From contig NZ_WJXZ01000001.1 in the NCBI RefSeq assembly GCF_009668025.1, positions 1 to 64,000 on the forward strand: a stretch of DNA of 64,000 bases. Direction: 5' to 3'. Shown here piece by piece: positions 25,182-33,400 of the stretch (its first letter is position 1; the number at the start of each line of letters is the position of its first letter). The notes beneath the pieces are model-generated. The model was given only the letters and a program-made list of their open reading frames with translations. It did not search any database and was not told the origin of the DNA. Made by a program: the position numbers and the translations under genes. Source of the DNA: Larkinella terrae (GTDB lineage Bacteria; Bacteroidota; Bacteroidia; Cytophagales; Spirosomataceae).

Positions 25182-27005
25182 ATGGAGTTAAAGAATCCGA
25201 ATACCGGTTTTTCGGCCAGCCGGTCCGAAAGCGCCGAACCGGTTAATCAACTGCCCCGGGCGGTTTTACGACCCAACGATTATGTCTTACTGGACGGCGA
25301 ATGGCGGTTTTCACTCGATCCGGACGATCGGGGAATGGAAGAACGGTGGTTTTTAGGCCATTCGTTTGAAGGCACGGCCCATTGGCCCGGTTCCATTGAA
25401 GCGCATCTGGCGCAGGCCAAAGGTCAATCGGAAGCCTCCGCCTGGAAGGACAAGGTGATGGCCTGGTATGAACGGGAATTTACCGTGCCCACCCGCAGCG
25501 AATCAACCGCGCGCTCAATGCTGCAACTCACCTTCGGGGCCTGCGGCTACGAAACCCGGATCTGGCTCAACGGCCACCCGCTCCGAACCATTGAAGGCGA
25601 AGAGGTGCATTTTGGGGAATATACCTCGTTCTCCTACGAGCTGCCTGAAGAATACCTGCGGCCGGTCAACCGGCTCACGGTCCGCATTGCCGATACGATG
25701 GATGCCGAGATTCCGCGGGGCAAACAGGAATCCCACGTTTACAAGCGCGGGGGAATCTGGTACCAGACCTACACCGGGGCGGTTCGGAGTGTGTGGCTGG
25801 AAACCGTGGAACGAAACCGGCTCCGGACCCGCGTCGGGGTGGTCAGTATTGTCGAAGACCGGCTCGTCCGATTCAGCGTGACGACCCGCATTCACGATCC
25901 GGACCACTATGTATTGCGGCTGCAGGCTTTTGCGCCCGGAGCCACCGAGCCCATCGCTTCCTCCGATTATCCCTTACGGCTTGACGCCGGCCAGAAACAG
26001 CAGCGGGTCGTGCTGGACCTGGGCGATGCGCAACTCTGGTCGCCCGAAACCCCCATTCGGTATAAATTAGTCGCTCAATTGATTGATTCCGAAGGCTATG
26101 CGGCCCAGATCGAGACGCATTTCGGCCTGCGGAAAATTGAAGCCCGCGGGCGTTCGGTTTACCTCAACAACGAACCCATTTACCTGGACGGCATTCTGTA
26201 TCAGCCCGGAACCGCTACGTACGAGGAAATGCAGCTCCACATGCGGGCAATGAAGGAATTGGGTTGTAACCTGGTGCGGGTACATATCGCCGGGGTCGAT
26301 CCGCGCATCTATAACCTGGCGGACGAACTCGGTTTGCTGTTGTGGGTGGAAGTGCCCAGCCCCCACGTTTCCACCCCGATCAGCCGCCAAAACCACCAGG
26401 CCGAACTGCTGCGCATGGTGGCCCTGATCGGTACGCATCCGTCGGTGGTTATCTGGAGTCTGTACAACGAAGACTGGGGCGCTCAGGACATTGCCACCAA
26501 CCCGGAAACCCGGAAATACATTACGGATATGTACCATTACATGCAACTGGCTTATCCCCAGTTTCTGGTGGTGGACAACGACGGTTGGCAGCATATTTCT
26601 TTTGAAGGCCGGCTGAAGTCGGATCTGCTCACCGCCCATTTGTATACGCCGGATCTGACCCGCTGGCAGACGTTGCTGGATCGATTGACCTCGGGCGATC
26701 TCGAAGGCGTGGCCGCGTTCTCCCTCGTGGTGGGCGATCCGTTTTTTTACCGCAAACAGGTGCCGCTGGTCATCAGCGAATGGGGCGGTTTTGGCTTTGC
26801 CGATTACGGCGGTCCCAACGAAGCCAGCGAGCGAGCGGAACGCATTCGTCTGTTTAAGCACGAGTTACGGCAACGGGCCATTGCCGGAGATATTTACACC
26901 CAGGCGACCAATATCGAAGACGAACGCAACGGGTTGATTGATCCGAAAACCGGTGAACTGAGTGTGCCCGCCGGATTGCTCAATTCGCGGAATTCATCTC
27001 CGTAG
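25182..27005 (+). CDS. Glycoside hydrolase family 2 (beta-glucuronidase/galactosidase-like), cytosolic
   Basis: The 607-residue enzyme has the GH2 architecture: a jelly-roll sugar-binding domain (about 20-210), an Ig-like domain (210-310) and a TIM barrel (310-600). The acid/base is Glu430 in SLYNEDW and the nucleophile is Glu533 in ISEWGG, as in beta-glucuronidases. GRSVYLNNEPIYLDGILYQPG corresponds to the start of the barrel. Most Bacteroidota GH2 enzymes are exported, but this one has no signal peptide. It is not in a polysaccharide utilisation locus; there is no SusC/SusD pair nearby. The substrate is unknown. Confidence 0.88.
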   Translation: MELKNPNTGFSASRSESAEPVNQLPRAVLRPNDYVLLDGEWRFSLDPDDRGMEERWFLGHSFEGTAHWPGSIEAHLAQAKGQSEASAWKDKVMAWYEREFTVPTRSESTARSMLQLTFGACGYETRIWLNGHPLRTIEGEEVHFGEYTSFSYELPEEYLRPVNRLTVRIADTMDAEIPRGKQESHVYKRGGIWYQTYTGAVRSVWLETVERNRLRTRVGVVSIVEDRLVRFSVTTRIHDPDHYVLRLQAFAPGATEPIASSDYPLRLDAGQKQQRVVLDLGDAQLWSPETPIRYKLVAQLIDSEGYAAQIETHFGLRKIEARGRSVYLNNEPIYLDGILYQPGTATYEEMQLHMRAMKELGCNLVRVHIAGVDPRIYNLADELGLLLWVEVPSPHVSTPISRQNHQAELLRMVALIGTHPSVVIWSLYNEDWGAQDIATNPETRKYITDMYHYMQLAYPQFLVVDNDGWQHISFEGRLKSDLLTAHLYTPDLTRWQTLLDRLTSGDLEGVAAFSLVVGDPFFYRKQVPLVISEWGGFGFADYGGPNEASERAERIRLFKHELRQRAIAGDIYTQATNIEDERNGLIDPKTGELSVPAGLLNSRNSSP

Positions 27006-27048
27006 GTACTGATGATGCGGTTTTCGGAAACCGCCCGGATGAGGTAAA

Positions 27049-27771
27049 CTACCGGTTTTCAAGCAGTTTTTTGAAGAGCAGGGCATCCTCCAGCATGTGG
27101 ATATTGTTGAAAAAAACGTACGATGGGCGGTTTTCGGGCAACAGTTCCAGCAAGTCGGAGAGTTCCTGCTCTTCGTATTGGTACCGCCAGCCCTGGCGGC
27201 CATGAAGCCGGAAGTAACAGTGGTCCGGCGTAACGGTCTGGGTTGTAAACGGATCGACCGCGTGCCAGAGTTGAAGGTTTTCGCAGAGGTCTTTCACCAG
27301 CTCAGGCTCCCACGCGCCCCGGGGTTCCCAGGCCAGGTTTAGGCCCTGGCGGTCGATGCCGGAAAAGAAGCGGTCGAGATTGGCGACATTTTCGCGGGTC
27401 GGTTTGAAACTGGCTGGGCATTGAAACAGGACGGTTTTTGCCGCCAGCGCCTTGGCACAGGCCAGCGTATATTCCCAGGCTTGCTGAACCACTTCCGTGG
27501 GTTTAAACGAACCTGCCTGCGACCGTTCTTCCTCCGAAAGCGGTTTTTTCAACCGTTTGAAAGTCGGACTCCGGGCTTCGTGCGTGATCAGTTGCCAGGC
27601 TTTCAGGGTAAATTCAAATTCGGGCGGTAGTTGGCGACGCCAGTTTTCCAGGGTCGGCAGGCGGGGTGGCTGGTAAAACGTCTGCTGCACTTCCACGCAC
27701 GACAGCCAGTTGGCGTACTCGGTTTTGGGCCGGGGAAAACCGCAGGTACCAACCATAACCCTGTTTGCCAT
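27049..27771 (-). CDS. DUF72 (YecE-like) protein
   Basis: From the ATG at 27771 the protein has 240 residues; a TTG six codons upstream and an ATG five codons downstream are alternatives. It starts VMVGTCGFPRPKTEYANWLS, like the DUF72 opening GTSGW.YP.W, then EVQQTFYQPPRL, FEFTLKAWQLITH, and the C-terminal CYFRLHGRQGWRY and YVFFNNIHM. DUF72 is a TIM-barrel family of unknown function. It converges on the GH2 gene with a 43-bp gap. Confidence 0.88.
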   Translation of the reverse strand: MANRVMVGTCGFPRPKTEYANWLSCVEVQQTFYQPPRLPTLENWRRQLPPEFEFTLKAWQLITHEARSPTFKRLKKPLSEEERSQAGSFKPTEVVQQAWEYTLACAKALAAKTVLFQCPASFKPTRENVANLDRFFSGIDRQGLNLAWEPRGAWEPELVKDLCENLQLWHAVDPFTTQTVTPDHCYFRLHGRQGWRYQYEEQELSDLLELLPENRPSYVFFNNIHMLEDALLFKKLLENR

Positions 27772-28003
27772 TGCACATTGAAAAAACAAATGGACGGTTT
27801 TCTAAAAGCCGGGAAAAGGTAATTTAAGTTAAACCTGGTTTAGAGTTTATAGTTTTCAAGTCAACACATTGATCTAGAAACCGTTGGGCTAAACAGTGAA
27901 GCTGTCTAATAATGAAATTACAACTGTTCTCAGATCGCCCCCAACCCCCTAAAGGCCGAATCAAAATTTTAGACAGTCTCAGTAAACGAATGATATACTG
28001 ATT
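27772..28003. other. Intergenic region with repeat-like fragment
   Basis: No gene is visible. The stretch includes CTGTCTAA (27902-27909) and TTAGACAG (27969-27976) as a distant inverted repeat around the phrase CCCCCAACCCCCTAAAGG, which resembles a common Bacteroidota intergenic repeat core. The promoter of the DUF72 gene should be here. Confidence 0.4.
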
Positions 28004-28049
28004 AAAAAAGCCGATAAGAACCCGGTCGTTTCTGCCGGTATTCTTATCG
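28004..28049 (-). terminator. Rho-independent terminator of the adh operon
   Basis: On the minus strand CGATAAGAA (28049-28041) pairs with TTCTTATCG (28020-28012), with a further CCGG/CCGG pairing inside. A run of six T residues follows (28009-28004). It lies 31 bp past the stop of the unknown 172-residue protein gene. Confidence 0.8.
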
Positions 28050-28080
28050 ACCCTTTGGTTAGTAAAGGGAACCGGACTTC

Positions 28081-28599
28081 CTACTTCTTTCGGCGGAGCA
28101 GCATAAAAACCGCAGCGGTAACCGCGGCTCCGATGAGTACTTTTTTCGTTAGTCCCTGCGGATCATGTTTCCATTCCGCTTTCCAGCCTCTTTCGGCAAA
28201 AATATTGGGAACATACCCCCGTTTGAAATCGTCGATGATGCCTTCCACCATATTGACCCGGTCGGCCAGCAGCAGCGGGAGCCAGTGACCGTATTCGGAT
28301 TCGCTGTATTTGAAGGCAAACCGGCGGATGGCCCCGCTCCATCCGGAAGGTGGAGTCGATGTGCCAAAAACCGCACTGACCGTCGGGCGTTCGATGGAAC
28401 GCAGCACTTCCACGTCGACCGGTTGCTGCGTGGGGCGCTCCCAGGTATAGCCCCGTTGTTCATCCTGCCCGTCGAAGCCGTCGGGCCGGTTTCGAATGGG
28501 GTAGGTCGGATCGTTTTTCGGATCGGCATCGATGCCCCAGCCGTTGATGTGGGAATAATCCCGGGCGAGCGTCGCTAAATCGTTGGTTGTATTTTCCAT
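28081..28599 (-). CDS. Unknown protein with C-terminal membrane anchor
   Basis: The 172-residue protein is hydrophilic (many Asp, Trp, Arg; ADPKNDPTYPIRNRPDGFDG near 25-45) and ends with one hydrophobic helix VLIGAAVTAAVFMLL followed by RRKK. That is the layout of a tail-anchored inner-membrane protein facing the cytoplasm. I do not recognise the soluble part. It starts six bases after the zinc alcohol dehydrogenase stop, so the two are cotranscribed, and a strong terminator follows. A partner or scaffold role for the dehydrogenase is inferred from position only. Confidence 0.7.
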   Translation of the reverse strand: MENTTNDLATLARDYSHINGWGIDADPKNDPTYPIRNRPDGFDGQDEQRGYTWERPTQQPVDVEVLRSIERPTVSAVFGTSTPPSGWSGAIRRFAFKYSESEYGHWLPLLLADRVNMVEGIIDDFKRGYVPNIFAERGWKAEWKHDPQGLTKKVLIGAAVTAAVFMLLRRKK

Positions 28600-28605
28600 A
28601 GGATT

Positions 28606-29760
28606 TTAGAATCTGGCGGATGGTGGAATGAGAACGGGTTTGATGCAGTTGTCGAGCTTACTTGAAAACATCCGGTAGGCGTCGGCGGCTTCTTCCAGCG
28701 GCACGCGGTGCGTGATGAGCGCCTTGGGATTTAAAACCCCATTCTGGACGTGCTCGATAAGCCTCGGCAGCAGGCGTTTAACCGACGCCTGATTGGCCCG
28801 CAGCGTCAGTCCCTTGTTGACGACATTGCCGATCGGAACGAGGTTATCCGTCGGGCCGTAGACGCCCACGATGGAAACAACTCCACCTTTCCGAACCGAG
28901 TTAATCGCCCAGTGCAGTGCCGTTGCCGAACCCGCCTGCAACAGGGTTTTGCGCCCCGTAATGGTTTGGAGTGCGCTTCCGGCCGCTTCGGCACCGACCG
29001 CATCGATCACGACGTCGGCCCCCATCCAGTCGGTGATTCGCTTGATGAACACGACCGGATCATCCATTTCTTTGAAATTATAGACTTCGCAGTTGGCGTA
29101 ATTCTTAACAAACTCCAGCCGGTATTCGTACTGATCAAGGACAATTACCCGCCCCGCCCCAAACAGCCAGGAACACCGGGCGGCCATGATTCCCACCGGA
29201 CCCGCGCCAAACACGACGACCGTATCACCGGGTTGAATACCGCCCATCTCGGCGGCCTGGTAACCCGTCGGAACAACGTCGGTCAGCATCACGGCATCAT
29301 CGGGGTCCATCCCGGGCGGAATAACCGTAGGGCCGACATTGGCGTAAGGAACCCGCACATACTCGGCCTGACCGCCGTCGTAGCCGCCCGCCGTGTGTGA
29401 ATACCCAAAAATACCGCCCACCGCCGTTGCCTGCGGGTTGGATTCGTGGCAGTTTCCAAATAAGCCCTGTCGGCAGAAGTGGCACTTACCGCAGGCAATA
29501 TTGAACGGAACCAGCACATGGTCACCGACTTTCACTTTGTGCACCTCCGATCCAACTTCCTCAACAACTCCGATAAATTCATGTCCGAACGTCATCCCGA
29601 CCCGCGTATCCGGCACGTTGCCGTTGTAGAGGTGCAAATCGGAACCGCAGATACAGGAGCGGGTAACGCGAACGATCGCATCTTCGGGATGCTTTATTTC
29701 GGGCATGGGTTTGTGGCTGACGCGAACCCGTTGCGGTCCGCGGTAATTCATGGCTAGCAT
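28606..29760 (-). CDS. Zinc-dependent alcohol/formaldehyde dehydrogenase (MDR family)
   Basis: The 384-residue enzyme belongs to the class III/formaldehyde-dismutase-like branch of zinc medium-chain dehydrogenases. The catalytic zinc site starts at ICGSDLHLYNG (Cys38) and GHEFIG (His61). The structural zinc cysteines are in CGKCHFCRQGLFGNCHE (Cys90-Cys108), and the NAD motif is VVFGAGPVGIMAA near 180. The long insert after the structural zinc (GYDGGQAEYVRVPYA) is typical of glutathione-independent formaldehyde dehydrogenase relatives. The substrate is uncertain. It leads a two-gene operon with a tail-anchored unknown. Confidence 0.9.
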   Translation of the reverse strand: MLAMNYRGPQRVRVSHKPMPEIKHPEDAIVRVTRSCICGSDLHLYNGNVPDTRVGMTFGHEFIGVVEEVGSEVHKVKVGDHVLVPFNIACGKCHFCRQGLFGNCHESNPQATAVGGIFGYSHTAGGYDGGQAEYVRVPYANVGPTVIPPGMDPDDAVMLTDVVPTGYQAAEMGGIQPGDTVVVFGAGPVGIMAARCSWLFGAGRVIVLDQYEYRLEFVKNYANCEVYNFKEMDDPVVFIKRITDWMGADVVIDAVGAEAAGSALQTITGRKTLLQAGSATALHWAINSVRKGGVVSIVGVYGPTDNLVPIGNVVNKGLTLRANQASVKRLLPRLIEHVQNGVLNPKALITHRVPLEEAADAYRMFSSKLDNCIKPVLIPPSARF

Positions 29761-29924
29761 AGAACTTTCGGTTTGGTATATGTTTGCCGGAATCGGCTAC
29801 TCATAACCAACCGCCAGCCCGAACCTGCTGTTCGCGCGAATGAGGATTTGGCCCGGCTACTTTTGTTGCCGGAGTCCCTTTTCAGAATTCAATAAAATGC
29901 AGTTGAGTCTTTGGCGAACGTCGC

Positions 29925-30347
29925 TTAAGCCGCGGGCTGGTTCAGCCGGGGCAGCGACGCAAAGTCTCCCGAGCGTTCGCAGAGTTGCGTCATGACGGTT
30001 TTGATGCCCAGCAAATCCATCGGTTTGGGCACAAACGCACTGGCTCCCAGCCGAAAGCTCTCCTGCTGGTAATCGCGATCCGTCCGGTTGGTCATCATTA
30101 CCACCGGCACCGATTGCCAGTCGGAATGCTGTTTCAGGTGTACCAACGTTTGAAAGCCATCCAGTCGGGGCATATCGACATCCAGCACAATCACCTCGGG
30201 CCACACATCCCTGGTCAACGAGTTGAGCGCGTCCACCAAATTCGCACCATCGGCAAAAAACCGGACCGGGTGCTGCGGCAGAAATAGCGTAAAAACCTGC
30301 TGGACCAAAAACCGGTAATCCGCCCCATCATCAACAATGTAGACCAT
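29925..30347 (-). CDS. Single-domain response regulator (receiver)
   Basis: From the ATG at 30347 the protein has 140 residues, all one CheY-like receiver. The acidic pair is VDD (5-7), the phosphoacceptor Asp lies in VLDVDMPRLDG near residue 58, and the switch Thr/Lys are in MMTNRT and FVPKPMD. There is no output domain. It is the third gene of the CheB-hybrid kinase-receiver series, 86 bp after the kinase stop, so it is a likely phosphate acceptor of that kinase. Confidence 0.9.
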   Translation of the reverse strand: MVYIVDDGADYRFLVQQVFTLFLPQHPVRFFADGANLVDALNSLTRDVWPEVIVLDVDMPRLDGFQTLVHLKQHSDWQSVPVVMMTNRTDRDYQQESFRLGASAFVPKPMDLLGIKTVMTQLCERSGDFASLPRLNQPAA

Positions 30348-30433
30348 ATAAACTGTGGCTCTAAGCGTAACAGGCAAGCCTGATGGATTAATAACGCGTG
30401 GAGGGCTTCAACAGGATGAAGCCCGGTATTATG

Positions 30434-33400
30434 TTAGGCAATGGCCACTGTAAATCGGATGGTAAACCGCGTTCCGGCTTCCGGCTGGCTTTCCACGGTA
30501 AACTCCGCTTCCAGCAACTCACAAAGCCGTTTGACAATCGAAAGTCCAATTCCTTCGCCACCGGGGCGGATTAGGGTCAGCGATGATTGATTTTCCACGG
30601 GCGAAGGCGATTCGCCCCGCAGGCGACTCAGTACCTGAGCCGATAGCCCCGGCTCCGTGTCGGCAACGCTGAATTGCCAGCCCGACGGATTTGGCTGCCA
30701 ACTGACCGTTACGCCCCCGGTTTGGGTATATTTCAACGCATTCAGCAACAGATTCTGGGCAATCCGGCGCACCTTGACCAAATCGTTTTCTACTTCCAGC
30801 CCGGCTTCGCCTACAGCTTTGAGCCATAGGCCCTGCTCAGCCGCCAGGGGTTGCGCCCCATTTACCAGTTCTTCCAGCAGGGAATCCACGCTGAACCGAC
30901 TGGTCTGAACCACTTCCTGACCGGCTTCCAGACGGGCAAAGTCCAGCAAACTACTCATTAACTGGGTCATTTGCTGAATATTCCGCTGAATCATCTGGAT
31001 CATCTGATTCCGATCGGCCTCACTACCCGCCATTCCCAGTAACTGGGCGGCCGAGGCAATGACGCCCACCTGCCCCCGCAGATCGTGCGAAGCAGTTCGG
31101 AGCAGTTCGCCCCGCTCCCGCAGGGAATCGCGGAGCTGCGCCAGAGTCTGGGCGCTTTCACTGGCCTGCTCGAGTTCCGTCAGCCAGTACTGCTGCTGCG
31201 ACTGGGCCTGTTTTAATTCGGTGATGTCGAGCCCTGTCAGCACCAGCCCGTCGTCCTGCCGGGAAACCGCCACGCCCAGCCAGCGTTCGCCCGGAGGGTC
31301 GGCCCGTTGCCGCTCGCTGTACCGGGCCTGACCGGAATGATAAACTTCCAGCAGTAACTCCAGCGTCTGGCTGTCCCAGAGCAGGCCACTAAAGCGTTCG
31401 GCCGACTGACCCAGCAGCTCCTCCAGCGGCTGATCAAAGAACTCGGCCAGTTTCTGGTTGCCCACGGCCAGCCTGAAGTCGAGAACGATGGCGGGGTTAT
31501 TGGCATCATGAACCGCTTTCAGAAGGCCAATCGAGGCTGGTGAAGCATCCAGAACGGCCTGGAGGTTATCGGCACTTTGCAGGATTTGCGCCTGGGCCGC
31601 CCGCAGGTCCGTAATATCGCGGGCAATCGCCAGGACACTCTGTACCGAACCCGTCAGACCCAGCTCCGGCACCATCTGCGAGTAAAATTCGAGTTCGCCC
31701 TTAGGGGTCGGAAAGGAATTGTAATGCACCTGCGGCTGACCGGTTTCGATAGTTTGCCACAATTTAGCCATGTATGGCCCGGCGATTTCCGCCGGTTGAC
31801 CCATTTCCGTGTTGGTTTTACCCAACAGGCTTTCCAGCGATTGCCCGGTTTTGGCCACGAATGCACTGTTGGCGAAGAGCAGCCGCAAGGCGGTGTCCCA
31901 GCGCGTAATGGCATCGGGGGTGTTCTCCACCAGCGTCCGCAACTGGGCTTCGCTCTGCTGGAGTTGCTCCTGCGCGCGCATCTGGTCGGTAATGTCCCAA
32001 TCGATACCCAGCACCCGCCGGGGAACGTTTTCATCTCGCATCACCACACCTTTAATTTTGAGGGTTTTGACGATCTGATCTGAATGAATCCGCAACACTT
32101 CCTCAAAGGAATCCGCCCCCTGTTTCAGGTGATCGATCAGCCTCCGGGCAATGGGCTGGTCGGCATCCACGGCAAAAGCATTGTAAATGTCGGCGTTGAC
32201 CGGCGTGCCCAGTTCCAGTCCAAACAACTGGTACATGCCTTCCGACCAGGTAAACTGGCCGGTTTCCCGGTCATACTCCCAGCTGCCGGTGCGGGCCAGG
32301 GATTCGGTTTGTTGCTGCAGGGTCAGGTTCTTCAGCGCTTCGGCCTGTTCCGCCCGTTTCCGCTGGGTGATGTCCCGCGCGAGTGTCGAGACGCCCATCA
32401 CCCGTCCGGCCGCATCCTTCACTGGCGACATCACCACTTCCAGCGAAATCTCCCGGCCGTCTTTGTTGAGCCGGACCGTATCAAAAAGTTCAACCTGCTG
32501 CGATCCTTTGATGCGCTCGGTATTTGCCAGTACCTTCGACAGATCTTCCGGCAGGGTCAGCAGGGTCAGCGGCTGACCAATGGCTTCCTGGGCAGGATAC
32601 CCGTACAGTTCTTCGGCGGCCCGGTTCCAACTGGTGATGATGCCGTCAAAATTGGTCGTCATGACCGAGTCCTGCGACGATTCAACGATCGAAGCCAGGA
32701 AGGATCTGGCTTCTTCAGCGGCCCGTCGCTCGGTCAGATCCCGCATGATTTTGACGAAACCGATCAGGCTGCCGGTATTGTCGCGCAGCGGTGAAACGGA
32801 ACCGGAGCCCCAAAAGCGCGTACCATTCTTCCGAACGTGCCAGCGCTCGTTCTGGGCGCGGCCCTGCTGCCGGGTAATCCGCTCTTCGCGCTCGGGCTCA
32901 CCCCGCTCCCGGTCTTCCGGCGTAAAAATAATGTCAGCGGGTTGTCCGACGATTTCGGCTTCGGTGTACCCCACCAACACCTGAGCGCCCGGGCTCCAAC
33001 TGGTGACCAGCCGACTGGTATCGAGCGTAAAAATGGCGTAATCCTGGGCGCTCTCGAACACCAGCCGCATGCGCTCTTCCGACTGCCGCACGGCTTCTTC
33101 CGCCGTCTTCCGCCCGGAGATGTCCACAAATGTGAGCACAATCCCGTTGATGCGGTCTTCGGCCGTGCGGTACGGCAGGATACGCATCATAAAGACCCGC
33201 CCATCCGTCGTCCGCACTTCCCGCTCGACGGGTTGCAGAGTCGTTAGAACGGCTTCGGCATCCTCCTGCAAGGGGGGATAATCCAGCCGGTTGGTGATGT
33301 CGCTCAGGGGGCGGCCAAAATCCGCCGGGATCAGATTGAAGATCGTGCGGGAGGCCGGGGTAAAGAGGTTCACCCGGAAACTGCGATCCAGAAACAGCGT

